Shown here: positions 15,756-24,421 of the stretch, in pieces
Position numbering within the stretch: position 1 is the first letter of the stretch
Layout of the letters: the number at the start of each line of letters is the position of its first letter
Assembly (NCBI GenBank): GCA_023415545.1
Contig: JAEZKJ010000030.1
Span: 1 to 45,162, forward strand
Source: Bacteroidota bacterium
GTDB taxonomy: Bacteria; Bacteroidota; Bacteroidia; Bacteroidales; Bacteroidaceae
Length of the DNA stretch: 45,162 nucleotides
Reading direction: 5' to 3'
Translations under genes and position numbers: made by a program
Notes under the pieces: generated by a model
What the model was told of the DNA's origin: nothing
Database searches by the model: none
The model's input: only the letters and a program-made list of their open reading frames with translations

Positions 15756-16403
15756 ATGAAGAAACTTGTTATATTCGATCTCGACGGCACACTACTAAAC
15801 ACTATCGCTGACATAGCAAAAGCTACAAATTATGCTCTCGCTCAATTAGGATTCCCAACTCACCATGTTGAGAGCTACAGGACTTTTGTTGGCAATGGCA
15901 TTAATAAACTCTTTGAACGAGCTTTACCTCAGGAGGAGTGCAATAATGAGAATATAATAAAAGTGCGATCATTCTTTGTTCCATATTACGATCAACATAA
16001 ACATGATCTTACTCGTCCATATAAGGGAGTTGTTGAACTCCTCACCTCTCTGCAAGAAAGAGGAATAATGATTGCTGTTGCATCAAACAAATATCAAAAA
16101 GCAACAGAGGAGTTAGTCAACAACTATTTCCCAAATATTAAATTTTTAAAGGTACTTGGTCAGCGTGAAGGCATACCAACGAAACCCGATCCATCAATAG
16201 TTAATGAAATTATTCAACTTGCAGGAGTTAATAAAGAAGAGACAATTTATGTAGGCGATTCAAACGTAGATATGATTACAGCACACAATGCAGGTGTGGA
16301 TGCAGTAGGTGTATCATGGGGATTCAGAACACGAAAAGAGCTGCAGGAGAATAACCCTCTTACAATAATAGAAGAAGCCGAAGAAATTCTCCAGCTTCTA
16401 TAA
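15756..16403 (+). CDS. gph: HAD-superfamily phosphatase, phosphoglycolate phosphatase type
   Basis: A 215-residue HAD hydrolase. Motif I is FDLDGTLLNT (residues 8-17, nucleophile and acid/base Asp), motif II is VASNK, and motif III/IV is KPDPSIVNEII followed by YVGDSNVDMITAHNAG. The helical cap at roughly residues 20-85 is of the Gph type, which cleaves 2-phosphoglycolate from oxidised DNA ends or metabolism; related pyrophosphatases share this layout. It is transcribed alone and ends 25 bases from the convergent pfkA stop. Confidence 0.85.
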   Translation: MKKLVIFDLDGTLLNTIADIAKATNYALAQLGFPTHHVESYRTFVGNGINKLFERALPQEECNNENIIKVRSFFVPYYDQHKHDLTRPYKGVVELLTSLQERGIMIAVASNKYQKATEELVNNYFPNIKFLKVLGQREGIPTKPDPSIVNEIIQLAGVNKEETIYVGDSNVDMITAHNAGVDAVGVSWGFRTRKELQENNPLTIIEEAEEILQLL

Positions 16404-16428
16404 AAGTTATAATAAGCAATATAATATT

Positions 16429-17409
16429 TCAAATAGATAGCTCGTCAAGGACTCGTATAAGGTCCTTGTCGATGGGCTTATCTTTTTTAATGGCATCGGT
16501 GAATGGCACATAAACCACTTCATTGTTACGTATCCCTACCATCACATTTCGCTGACCTTCAAGAATAGCATCTACAGCCCCTACTCCCAAACGGCTTGCT
16601 AAAATTCTATCACCGGCACTTGGTGAACCTCCTCTTTGCAGATGGCCCAATATAGTTACTCGTACATCATACTCAGGATACTCTTTCTTTACCCTATCAG
16701 CATAATACATAGCTCCACCATTTTTTTTACTCTCCGAGCATATTACTATGCTACTATTTTTTGTTTTTCGGAATCCCCGTCCAATAAATTTTTCCAGTTG
16801 GTCAACATCTGTACTATCTTCGGGAATTATGGCAGCCTCAGCTCCCGAAGCTATTGCACTATTCTGAGCCAAAAAACCTGCATCACGCCCCATAACCTCA
16901 ACAAAGAAAATCCTATCATGCGATGTCGCAGTATCACGTATTTTGTCAACACACTCCACTATGGTGTTTAGCGCAGTATTATAACCTATTGTAACATCAG
17001 TACCATAAAGATCGTTATCAATAGTTCCGGGAAGACCTATACATGGGAAATCGTACTCCTCAGCAAAGACTTTAGCACCTGCAAGCGAGCCATTACCCCC
17101 AATAACAACCAAAGCATCAATACCCTCTTTAACAATATTGTTGTAAGCTTTTTCTCTACCTTGTGGGGTCATAAACTCTTCCGACCTCGCAGTTTTCAGT
17201 ATAGTACCACCTCTTTGAATAATACTACTCACATCCTGAGTTGTCAACTCTTTTATCTCACCATTTATCAACCCTTCGTAACCACGATATATACCTTTAA
17301 CTTTGAAACCATTGAATATAGCACTTCGTGTCACAGCACGTATAGCAGCATTCATTCCTGAAGCATCACCACCTGATGTCATTATACCTATACACTCTAT
17401 TTTCTTCAT
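16429..17409 (-). CDS. pfkA: 6-phosphofructokinase
   Basis: A 326-residue PfkA-type enzyme for the committed step of glycolysis. The nucleotide loop MTSGGDASGMNAAIRA is at 10-25, the catalytic PGTIDND motif at 127-133, MGRDAGFLA mid-protein, and LQRGGSPSAGDRILASRLG near the C-terminus. Gly at position 107 in GGNGS favours ATP over PPi. The preceding residue is Asn (N106) where the E. coli enzyme has a Mg-binding Asp. I recall the same GGNGS in other Bacteroides PfkA proteins, so it is probably a lineage trait. No clear -7 box was found upstream. Confidence 0.95.
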   Translation of the reverse strand: MKKIECIGIMTSGGDASGMNAAIRAVTRSAIFNGFKVKGIYRGYEGLINGEIKELTTQDVSSIIQRGGTILKTARSEEFMTPQGREKAYNNIVKEGIDALVVIGGNGSLAGAKVFAEEYDFPCIGLPGTIDNDLYGTDVTIGYNTALNTIVECVDKIRDTATSHDRIFFVEVMGRDAGFLAQNSAIASGAEAAIIPEDSTDVDQLEKFIGRGFRKTKNSSIVICSESKKNGGAMYYADRVKKEYPEYDVRVTILGHLQRGGSPSAGDRILASRLGVGAVDAILEGQRNVMVGIRNNEVVYVPFTDAIKKDKPIDKDLIRVLDELSI

Positions 17410-17482
17410 AGTTTATCTGTTTAAACAAATTATCATTTAACAGAAGAATAACCTTAAAGAGAAGCAAAATGTTTATTGCTAT

Positions 17483-18907
17483 TTACCAATTGTCAGTTCT
17501 AAATGGAACAGCAGGCAATTGATGTAAATTAGTTAAATTACCTATTTGGAAATTCTTAAAGCAATAACGTACTGCTACAGGCTCTGGAACTTCAGGAGCA
17601 GAAACAACTATACATCCCCTTCCCATACCTGCTGTTGCAGGATAAAATTTTTGATCGGCACCTGCTATTTCAAAACCTTCAAATCCATTCCAACGATTAA
17701 AACCATTCTCTGCATTATTGAAATATATCATAGCTTGATTACCTTTAATCTCCATATTCTTATATTCAGGACCTCGGCAACCAACATTTTTATGTCCATA
17801 TGTATCGTTTAGTGCCATATAAGCTAGACGTTCGCCTACTGATTTTTTATTTTTTGGATGTATTTGATGACTCTCAAAAGGTTCTACAAGATCATTTGTT
17901 GAAATCATTCCACAATTCTTGATAATAGATTGAGCTTTAAATTGCTCCTCACGAAGTAGAGCTCCAATAATATTATTTCCGTAATCATAAGGAGCTATTT
18001 CTACTTGGTAAAAAGGAAGATCACCCTGTTTCCACATATCTCTCCAAATATTTACCATGGTAGCCAAACGTTTTGCATAGTCAGGATGACCAATATTCGA
18101 CTCTCCTTGATACCATATAAATCCTTTGATAGTATACTTATGCGAACCATTCAATAGGCCATTGAACATAAACCATGGTTTCATATATTCAGGAGTTTTC
18201 TCATCAACCTTAACATCACTATATCCTTCTACAACCTCTTTAGGAGTCCATCCCTCAACAGTTGAACCACCCCAAGCACAATTGATAATACCAACAGGAA
18301 CGTTCAATGTTTGTGAAAGCAGAGTAGCAAAATAATAGGCAGTCGCTCCAAATCCCGGAGTGTTTTCAGGAGAGCTAACTTTCCAACCATCACTATTTGA
18401 ATAATCCTGTGGAGTCTCCGAACCTATCATCTTCACTGTCGAGAAGCGAACAAGTTTATTATTACCCGAAAGAGTGATATCTCGATTGGCACCATCAACA
18501 GGACAATAATTAAAACCACGCATAGGCATCTCCATATTCGACTGTCCTGATGCAAACCACACCTCACCTATAAGTATATTGTCGAGTTTCAAACTTTTTC
18601 CATTACTCTTTATAGTAACCTCTTGTGGAGTAGTTGTTGCAGCAGGAGTAGCTATCTTAAGTTGCCATTTTCCATCAACAGAACTAGTAGTTGAATATAC
18701 ATTCTTGTTCCATGAAGTTGTTACAGTAACTTTAGAATTAGGAACAGCCTCACCCCAAATATTTACATCCGAAGATTGCTGTAGTACCATGTTGTCACTC
18801 AAAAGAGATGGAAGTTTTAATTCTCCGTTCTCTTTTGAAAAATATTGTGCATTCATATTCATTGAGCAGCACAACAAAATTAAAATTGTAAGAAAATGTG
18901 TTTTCAT
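17483..18907 (-). CDS. secreted sialate O-acetylesterase (SGNH family)
   Basis: A 474-residue exported enzyme with a signal peptide at residues 1-20 (cleavage after NMNA, before Gln). A beta-sandwich at about 28-105 is followed by the SGNH hydrolase domain with FASGQSNMEMP (catalytic Ser123), WGGSTVEGW, GFIWYQGESN and the His in SHQIHPKNK. It removes O-acetyl groups from sialic acids so that sialidases or lyases can act, a common gut Bacteroidetes activity; other acetylated sugars are possible. No sialidase or Nan genes are nearby. The array of 18-bp repeats lies directly upstream of its start. Confidence 0.9.
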   Translation of the reverse strand: MKTHFLTILILLCCSMNMNAQYFSKENGELKLPSLLSDNMVLQQSSDVNIWGEAVPNSKVTVTTSWNKNVYSTTSSVDGKWQLKIATPAATTTPQEVTIKSNGKSLKLDNILIGEVWFASGQSNMEMPMRGFNYCPVDGANRDITLSGNNKLVRFSTVKMIGSETPQDYSNSDGWKVSSPENTPGFGATAYYFATLLSQTLNVPVGIINCAWGGSTVEGWTPKEVVEGYSDVKVDEKTPEYMKPWFMFNGLLNGSHKYTIKGFIWYQGESNIGHPDYAKRLATMVNIWRDMWKQGDLPFYQVEIAPYDYGNNIIGALLREEQFKAQSIIKNCGMISTNDLVEPFESHQIHPKNKKSVGERLAYMALNDTYGHKNVGCRGPEYKNMEIKGNQAMIYFNNAENGFNRWNGFEGFEIAGADQKFYPATAGMGRGCIVVSAPEVPEPVAVRYCFKNFQIGNLTNLHQLPAVPFRTDNW

Positions 18908-18914
18908 AAAAAAG

Positions 18915-18992
18915 TTTATTTAGTAAAGTCAGTTTAGTTAGTAAAATCAGTTTAGTTAGTAAAGTCAATTTAGTTAGTAAAGTCAGTTTAGT
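18915..18992. repeat. 18-bp tandem repeat, four copies plus a part
   Basis: The unit TTTAGTTAGTAAAGTCAG occurs at 18915-18932, 18933-18950, 18951-18968 and 18969-18986, with 1 to 2 changes among copies, then a partial copy to 18992. It fills the gap between the esterase start and the DUF4435 gene. The last copy supplies the TGA stop and the final Leu and Asn codons of that gene. Confidence 0.9.
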
Positions 18993-19981
18993 TCATTCAA
19001 GAATCTCTCAACGTCCTGTTCCATCCTTTTGTAAAGTTCACAATTTTTATAGGTAGTGTGTTTTTTTAAAACAACATCTATATCCGATTGACTACGGCGA
19101 TAACTTGTAAGTTCATTATTAAGTTGTAACTGATGCTCGGCCAAATTCATTATCTCCTGTTCACGCTCATTTCTAAGCATATTACACACAGGTACTAACA
19201 ATTTCATTATTACATTATCCATTATATGGTGGCCTTGAATAAAGAGATAAGTATTCTCAGGATATACACCAAGTTCTTTAAACTCGCTCTTCATGTTCTC
19301 TATTTCAGCTAAAGCTTCAGGATGAAAATGTTCTAATTCACGAAGTTTGTGCATAACCTTTTTGCTCATTGAATTAAGCGAACGTTCGGGATGTTGAACA
19401 CTTACTTGTTCAATCCTGACAAAGGAACAAAAGGTCATCAATGAGAACTCATTAAGAATATGTTTTCTATAAAACCATACAGACCATAGGAAAAGAGGAT
19501 AAGCGATTTTAGAATACTCTTCCAAATATGCAGCAAAATCAATTACATGTTTATCATTTAAAGTAGCCATTACACAAACTTCATGCAGACTTTCTGCATA
19601 ACAGTGATAATTCTCTATAGCATATGCGTATGTTTGAAATATATATTTGTTCTCATTTATATTCTTTGATGTTTGTGTAGCACCTTGCAGCAGATAGTCG
19701 TAGTCACTATCCACACAAGCTATCATATACTCTCCAAGATTAGAACCCAAAGAATTCATTAGAACACTCTTTTTACCTTTCGACAAATTTGTTTGCGAAG
19801 GTAACATAACCTCAAAATATCTTGTATGATCTTCATATTTAGAAAAAAGAGTACGCCAGAAAAAGATGTCATCGTAACTCTCCACATATGCAACAATCTT
19901 TTTGCGACTATTTTGAGGCTTTAAAGAGTTCGCAGCAGCAATGTATGACGAAGAAATATTATCAGATAACCTTTTACCCAT
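18983..19981 (-). CDS. DUF4435 (TOPRIM-like) protein, second half of an ATPase/nuclease pair
   Basis: A 332-residue soluble protein. The N-terminal region carries the TOPRIM-like pattern of DUF4435: the acidic YVESYDDIFFW (E34, D37, D38), then CVDSDYDYLL (D91, D93), then AIENYHCYAE (E123). The C-terminal half is helical and highly charged. DUF4435 proteins act as the effector AriB in the PARIS anti-phage system, paired with an AAA ATPase (AriA). Here the partner ATPase lies directly upstream, one base away. Whether this pair is a defence module or a housekeeping pair of the lineage is open. The stop codon comes from a tandem repeat. Confidence 0.75.
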   Translation of the reverse strand: MGKRLSDNISSSYIAAANSLKPQNSRKKIVAYVESYDDIFFWRTLFSKYEDHTRYFEVMLPSQTNLSKGKKSVLMNSLGSNLGEYMIACVDSDYDYLLQGATQTSKNINENKYIFQTYAYAIENYHCYAESLHEVCVMATLNDKHVIDFAAYLEEYSKIAYPLFLWSVWFYRKHILNEFSLMTFCSFVRIEQVSVQHPERSLNSMSKKVMHKLRELEHFHPEALAEIENMKSEFKELGVYPENTYLFIQGHHIMDNVIMKLLVPVCNMLRNEREQEIMNLAEHQLQLNNELTSYRRSQSDIDVVLKKHTTYKNCELYKRMEQDVERFLNELN

Positions 19982-19982
19982 A

Positions 19983-20810
19983 CTATTTCTCGGTAATATC
20001 GCTAACTTCAGTTACAGCATCCATCCACCCATTCATAATCATAGCCGGTGAATGAGTAGTAAGCACAATCTGCACATTACTATTTAACTCACGTATTAAT
20101 CGGATAAGTTTTTCTTGCCATTCAATATGAAGAGAAATCTCCGGTTCATCCATAAACAGCACTCCATAGTCATTATCTTGTACCAACACTGTGAGAAGAA
20201 TAACAAGTATCTGTTTTTCGCCCGATGATAGTTGATAAGGAGAGAGAATGTCACCATCTTGCTCGAACATTATATCATTGCTATTTCGAATAATCTTCTT
20301 ACCTGTATCTCCAAAAAGTTCATCCATAAGATCTTGGAATCTAATTTTAGGAGCCGTAATATCCTTAGCTTTTAGTGTATCCTCAGGCTTGCCTGAAGTT
20401 AATGCTTGAATTATTCGATTACCAATATTAACTTGATAATCAAGGTATCGACGCTGTAGCTGATAAATCTGCCAATCGAGTTCTGTTTTAACATTCTGAT
20501 CGGCCATCCTTTCGAGAAGATCTGAATGAATAAGAGGCCTATCAAAACTTCTTATAACATCAAAGTGTATATAATTTGCATCTTCCGGAAAAAATGTAAA
20601 TTTCACATTCGTAGGACCATTTTCATTTGAAAGAGATCCCCCTTCGAGAATAGTCAGTTTATTAACCGACTTATTTACGATAGTACTCTTACCAATACCA
20701 TTTACACCACTGAGGATATTTACATCAGGGCGCAAATTCCACGATATATTTTTGCGTCCCCAAAGACCAACTATATCTATTCGCTTTATGTAAAGAGCCT
20801 TCTTTTTCAT
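19983..20810 (-). CDS. AAA/ABC-type ATPase (AAA_15/21, OLD-like), first half of the pair
   Basis: A 275-residue ABC-type ATPase. Walker A is GVNGIGKST (35-43), the signature LSSGEKQ (194-200), Walker B VLFMDEPE (217-224) and the H-loop TTHSP (251-255). A helical, coil-prone insertion of about 100 residues (90-190) sits between the two halves. This is the architecture of the OLD/RecF-like ATPases that pair with TOPRIM nucleases. It is shorter than the AriA proteins I recall from PARIS. The stop TAG is followed one base later by the ATG of the DUF4435 gene, which implies translational coupling and a complex. A -7 box lies at 20834-20841. Confidence 0.85.
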   Translation of the reverse strand: MKKKALYIKRIDIVGLWGRKNISWNLRPDVNILSGVNGIGKSTIVNKSVNKLTILEGGSLSNENGPTNVKFTFFPEDANYIHFDVIRSFDRPLIHSDLLERMADQNVKTELDWQIYQLQRRYLDYQVNIGNRIIQALTSGKPEDTLKAKDITAPKIRFQDLMDELFGDTGKKIIRNSNDIMFEQDGDILSPYQLSSGEKQILVILLTVLVQDNDYGVLFMDEPEISLHIEWQEKLIRLIRELNSNVQIVLTTHSPAMIMNGWMDAVTEVSDITEK

Positions 20811-20833
20811 ATCTCTTAATATTTGCTTTAATA

Positions 20834-20841
20834 CAAAGATA
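20834..20841 (-). promoter_or_regulatory. -7 box for the ATPase/DUF4435 pair
   Basis: TATCTTTG on the minus strand, 23 bases upstream of the ATG at 20810. An identical box faces the other way at 20863-20870. Confidence 0.7.
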
Positions 20842-20862
20842 TTAAATCCTAAAATAAAGAGA

Positions 20863-20870
20863 TATCTTTG
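20863..20870 (+). promoter_or_regulatory. -7 box for the EamA transporter and helicase
   Basis: TATCTTTG, 25 bases upstream of the ATG at 20896. It mirrors the minus-strand box at 20834-20841 with 21 bases between. Confidence 0.7.
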
Positions 20871-20895
20871 TTCTCGAATTTTTTAAATCTTATTT

Positions 20896-21813
20896 ATGGC
20901 TTTGCAAAAATATAAAGCACATTTAGCTCTTTTAGGTGCGTCAATAATGTGGGGACTTATGGCACCAATGGGAAAAACAGCTCTTTTAAATGGACTTGAT
21001 GGTATATCATTGGCAACATTCCGAATGACAGGAGGAGCGATTTGTTTTTGGCTGGCCTCACTTTTTGCACCAAAAGAGGAAGTTAAACCTTCGGACATGC
21101 TTCAACTGTTCTTTGCTGCTCTTCTTGGCATTGTCCTAAATCAAGGTTGTTTTACCTTTGGGCTATCACTTACCTCACCCATAGATGCAAGTATTGTTAC
21201 CACTACAGCACCTATAGCGACAATGGTTGTTGCAGCAATATTCCTTAAAGAACCGGTAACAAGCAAAAAGGTATTAGGAATATTCCTTGGATCAATGGGT
21301 GCACTTACTCTTATTATGAGTAATAGCTCATTGTCAGTTCAGGAAGGGAATATTTTTGGAGACGTACTATGCCTTATTGCACAGATAAGTTTCTCGTTTT
21401 ACTTAGCTCTTTTCAAAGGATTGATATCACGATACAACATATTCACACTTATGAAGTGGATGTTTACATATGCTGCCATATGTTTCATACCATTTTCATA
21501 CAGCTATGTCTCAGTACTCGACTATTCAGCTATACCATCTGTTACATGGTGGTGTGTTCTATATGTAATATTGTGTGGTACATTTTTGGCATATGTTCTC
21601 ATGATGATTGGTCAAAAGAGTTTGCGTCCTACAGTAATAAGCATGTATAACTATGTTCAACCAATTGTTGGAACAACTGTCTCTATTATCCTTGGAATGG
21701 GTACTTTTGGCGTAGCAAAAGGATTAGCTGTAGGATTGGTGTTTTTAGGAGTTTATCTGGTGACTCAAAGTAAAAGCAGAGCACAAATGATTGCCGAGGA
21801 AAAGAAAAATTAA
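20896..21813 (+). CDS. EamA/DMT-family transporter
   Basis: A 305-residue inner-membrane protein with about ten hydrophobic segments in two EamA repeats (roughly residues 5-140 and 150-290). The first contains LALLGASIMWGLMAPMGKTAL, the second GDVLCLIAQISFSFYLALFKGL and PTVISMYNYVQPIVGTTVSIILG. Members export amino acids or other metabolites; the substrate cannot be read from sequence. The helicase gene follows within a few bases and has no promoter box of its own, so the two are likely co-transcribed. Confidence 0.9.
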   Translation: MALQKYKAHLALLGASIMWGLMAPMGKTALLNGLDGISLATFRMTGGAICFWLASLFAPKEEVKPSDMLQLFFAALLGIVLNQGCFTFGLSLTSPIDASIVTTTAPIATMVVAAIFLKEPVTSKKVLGIFLGSMGALTLIMSNSSLSVQEGNIFGDVLCLIAQISFSFYLALFKGLISRYNIFTLMKWMFTYAAICFIPFSYSYVSVLDYSAIPSVTWWCVLYVILCGTFLAYVLMMIGQKSLRPTVISMYNYVQPIVGTTVSIILGMGTFGVAKGLAVGLVFLGVYLVTQSKSRAQMIAEEKKN

Positions 21814-21818
21814 TTTAG

Positions 21819-23732
21819 TTGCTACTATTGAATATTACAGTGAATAATAATATATCTCATAACATTTCTCCCATTGAACATCTGCAAAAACATGAGCAGT
21901 TGCTCAGGATGGAGTATGAATACGAAAAAGAGACGTTTAAACAACAAACTCTTTCAACAGGTATTTTAAAAAAAGTTAGCAGTGGTATCTGTTGGTACCC
22001 ACTATCTGTTGGTAAAAGCTATTACAATTCACTAAACCAACTAGTAATTGAAATAGAGAGAAAAGAGGATAAAGGTAATGAGCATCAATTTGAATTTGGT
22101 AAACCTGTATGTTTCTTTACTCAAACAGCAGATGGTAGTATAAATTATTTTAAATTCACAGCAACAGTAAATTATACCGATGAAGATTTAATGGTAGTAA
22201 TAATCCCTGATAATGATGCTGCCATATCTTTACAAAATGCCACTAACCCGGGCGTACAACTATATTTTGATGAGACTAGTTATCGACTTATGTTCGATGC
22301 CTTAAGTTCGGTTATTAATGCAAAACATGGTCGTTTAGCCGAGTTGCGTAATAAATTTTATGGGAGGGAAAAACTAAATGAGTTTACTTTTCACCCAATA
22401 AGATTTCCCTGGTTAAATAGTTCACAGGAAGAGGCCGTAAATAAAGTTCTTCATGCGAAAGATGTTGCAATAGTACATGGACCTCCGGGAACAGGAAAAA
22501 CTACAACATTGGTAGAGGCAATATATGAAACACTGAATCGAGAGAATCAAGTATTAGTTTGTGCTCAAAGTAATATGGCGGTAGATTGGATTAGTGAAAA
22601 ATTGGTCGACCGTGGTGTCTCTGTTCTTAGAATAGGTAATCCTTCACGAGTAAATGATAAAATGTTATCATTTACCTATGAAAGACGTTTTGAAGCTCAT
22701 CCCGATTATACACAACTTTGGGGAATACGCAAAGCTATACGTGAGCTGTACTCAAAAATTAAACAACGTTCAAGTGAAAGGGAGAAGTTACGAATTAAAA
22801 TAAACTCCTTAAAAGATAGAGCAACAGAACTTGAAATTAGGATTAACAATGATATATTTGCCCAAGCTCGAGTAATAGCCTCAACACTTACCGGTAGTGC
22901 AAACAAAGTTTTAAATGGTCAGAAATTTGGCACACTTTTTATTGATGAAGCGGCACAATCACTCGAAGCTGCATGTTGGATAGCCATAGAAAAGGCAGAT
23001 AGAGTAATTCTTGCAGGCGATCATTGTCAGCTTCCTCCAACAATAAAATGTTATGAAGCATCGAAAAAGGGACTCGATATCACCATGATGCAAAAAATCA
23101 CAACCAACAAGCCTGAAGCTGTTTCTCTTTTGAAAACACAATATCGTATGAATGAAGAGATAATGCACTTCTCATCACAATGGTTTTACAATGGAATGTT
23201 ACAGGCAGCCAAGGAGGTAAAATATAGAGGAATATTGGATTTTGACTCTCCTATTGAGTGGATAGATACATCCGATGATGACTATAAAGAGTCCGTAGTG
23301 GGTAATAATAGTAAAATAAACAAGGAGGAAGCTGAACTTACTATAGCAGCTCTTATAAACTATTTGGAAAAGATTGGAAAGGATAGAGTATTAGAGGAGA
23401 AGATTGATATAGGTATCATCTCACCATACAAAGCACAAGTACACTACTTAAGACATCTAATAAAGAAAAACACTTTTTTCAAGCCTTTTAAAAAGTTGAT
23501 AACAGTAAATACAGTCGATGGTTTTCAAGGGCAAGAGAGAGATGTAATATTTATAACCCTTGTCCGTTCGAATGATAATGGTGAGATAGGATTTCTTGGC
23601 GAGCTACGTAGAATGAATGTAGCCATGACACGAGCACGCATGAAGCTTATAATACTTGGCAACAGATCGACTATGTCACATCATAAATTTTACAGAAAGT
23701 TGATGGAGTATATCGACTCACTAAATGAATAA
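21819..23732 (+). CDS. superfamily 1 DNA/RNA helicase (UPF1/DNA2-like, AAA_11/AAA_12)
   Basis: Up to 637 residues. Motif I is GPPGTGKTTT (near residue 220), motif Ia CAQSNMAVD, motif II FIDEAAQSLEA, motif III LAGDHCQLPPT, motif IV QYRMNEEIM, motif V TVDGFQGQERDVIFITLVRSN and motif VI RMNVAMTRARMKLIILGN. An N-terminal beta domain of about 190 residues precedes the motor, as in UPF1-like helicases that act on RNA or DNA. The start is uncertain: TTG at 21819, GTG at 21840 or ATG at 21909 are possible. The IEHLQKHEQLL segment looks like real protein and argues against the last. It follows the EamA gene by 5 bases. Confidence 0.88.
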   Translation: MLLLNITVNNNISHNISPIEHLQKHEQLLRMEYEYEKETFKQQTLSTGILKKVSSGICWYPLSVGKSYYNSLNQLVIEIERKEDKGNEHQFEFGKPVCFFTQTADGSINYFKFTATVNYTDEDLMVVIIPDNDAAISLQNATNPGVQLYFDETSYRLMFDALSSVINAKHGRLAELRNKFYGREKLNEFTFHPIRFPWLNSSQEEAVNKVLHAKDVAIVHGPPGTGKTTTLVEAIYETLNRENQVLVCAQSNMAVDWISEKLVDRGVSVLRIGNPSRVNDKMLSFTYERRFEAHPDYTQLWGIRKAIRELYSKIKQRSSEREKLRIKINSLKDRATELEIRINNDIFAQARVIASTLTGSANKVLNGQKFGTLFIDEAAQSLEAACWIAIEKADRVILAGDHCQLPPTIKCYEASKKGLDITMMQKITTNKPEAVSLLKTQYRMNEEIMHFSSQWFYNGMLQAAKEVKYRGILDFDSPIEWIDTSDDDYKESVVGNNSKINKEEAELTIAALINYLEKIGKDRVLEEKIDIGIISPYKAQVHYLRHLIKKNTFFKPFKKLITVNTVDGFQGQERDVIFITLVRSNDNGEIGFLGELRRMNVAMTRARMKLIILGNRSTMSHHKFYRKLMEYIDSLNE

Positions 23733-23741
23733 ATTGTAGTC

Positions 23742-23775
23742 CATGAGTAAGTTTACAGCTTACTCATGAATTTTT
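23742..23775 (+). terminator. helicase terminator overlapping the convergent gene
   Basis: CATGAGTAAG (23742-23751) pairs perfectly with CTTACTCATG (23759-23768) around a 7-base loop and is followed by AATTTTT. The right arm and loop hold the last codons and stop of the minus-strand thioesterase gene. Confidence 0.75.
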
Positions 23776-24121
23776 CAATATTTACAATATACCTTACGTG
23801 AGTACCTTCACCAATAAGTCCTAGACTATCGTAGGCTTCAACTTTAAAAGTAAGTTTTCTCCCCTCTATAGCCTCAAGAGTAGCCGTAGCTTTAACAACA
23901 TCATCCATTGGAGTAGGTTTCAAATGCTTTACATCAACACTTGCCCCAACAGTAGTCTCGATATCATCGATATCATCAATAACAGCATTCATAGCTGCAT
24001 TTTCCATTAATGCAATCATTATAGGGGTGGCCAAAACAGGTAAGTCACCCGAACCAACATGCATAGCAGTAAGTTCCTTAGTCACTTTCAATTCATTGGT
24101 ATATGTAAGTCCTATTTCCAT
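23753..24121 (-). CDS. hotdog-fold thioesterase, fluoroacetyl-CoA thioesterase (FlK) type
   Basis: A 122-residue hotdog protein. The FlK-like catalytic pattern is present: LATPIMIALMENAA (T32, E40) and TTVGASVDVKHLKPTPMDD (H66), then a C-terminal strand pair (LTFKVEAYDSLGLIGEGTHVRYIVN). Such proteins hydrolyse small acyl-CoA esters; the true substrate in Bacteroidetes is unknown. A -7 box at 24141-24148 gives a very short leader. The 3' end forms half of the terminator hairpin of the convergent helicase gene. Confidence 0.85.
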   Translation of the reverse strand: MEIGLTYTNELKVTKELTAMHVGSGDLPVLATPIMIALMENAAMNAVIDDIDDIETTVGASVDVKHLKPTPMDDVVKATATLEAIEGRKLTFKVEAYDSLGLIGEGTHVRYIVNIEKFMSKL

Positions 24122-24140
24122 AATTATATCTATTTATTTA

Positions 24141-24148
24141 CAAATATA
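24141..24148 (-). promoter_or_regulatory. -7 box for the thioesterase
   Basis: TATATTTG on the minus strand, 20 bases upstream of the ATG at 24121. Confidence 0.65.
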
Positions 24149-24326
24149 TTGAGTTATTATAAACATATTACTATAAACATAAATCTTTTATATTAAAATC
24201 AATTAGTTAGTTCACGATGTGGAATACTTGCTTAACAGTGTGGAATAGATATTCAACAATCCCAAATATAAAAATATAAATAGCCGATGAAGTTTATATT
24301 TTGATTAATAATAAAAACTTTATAAA

Positions 24327-24371
24327 GGGAAAAAAGAAAAGGGAACACGCTCAATCTCTGAGAATGTTCCC
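24327..24371 (-). terminator. terminator of the SusC/SusD operon
   Basis: GGGAACA (24341-24347) pairs with TGTTCCC (24365-24371) around a 17-base loop. On the minus strand a T-rich run (TTTTCTTTTTT) follows. It lies about 50 bases after the susD stop. Confidence 0.75.
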
Positions 24372-24421
24372 CTTAAAATAGATAATCTTTAAGAGAGAAT
24401 TTATCTATATATTTTTATTTA

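Larger units (their letters stand above)
24122..24421. other. intergenic region, thioesterase to SusD gene
   Basis: AT-rich spacer. It holds the thioesterase -7 box (24141-24148) and the SusC/SusD operon terminator (24327-24371). I see no gene in it. Confidence 0.6.

Noticed and set aside
18915..18992. CRISPR-like array
   Set aside because: The 18-bp units are contiguous with no spacers and no cas genes are present.
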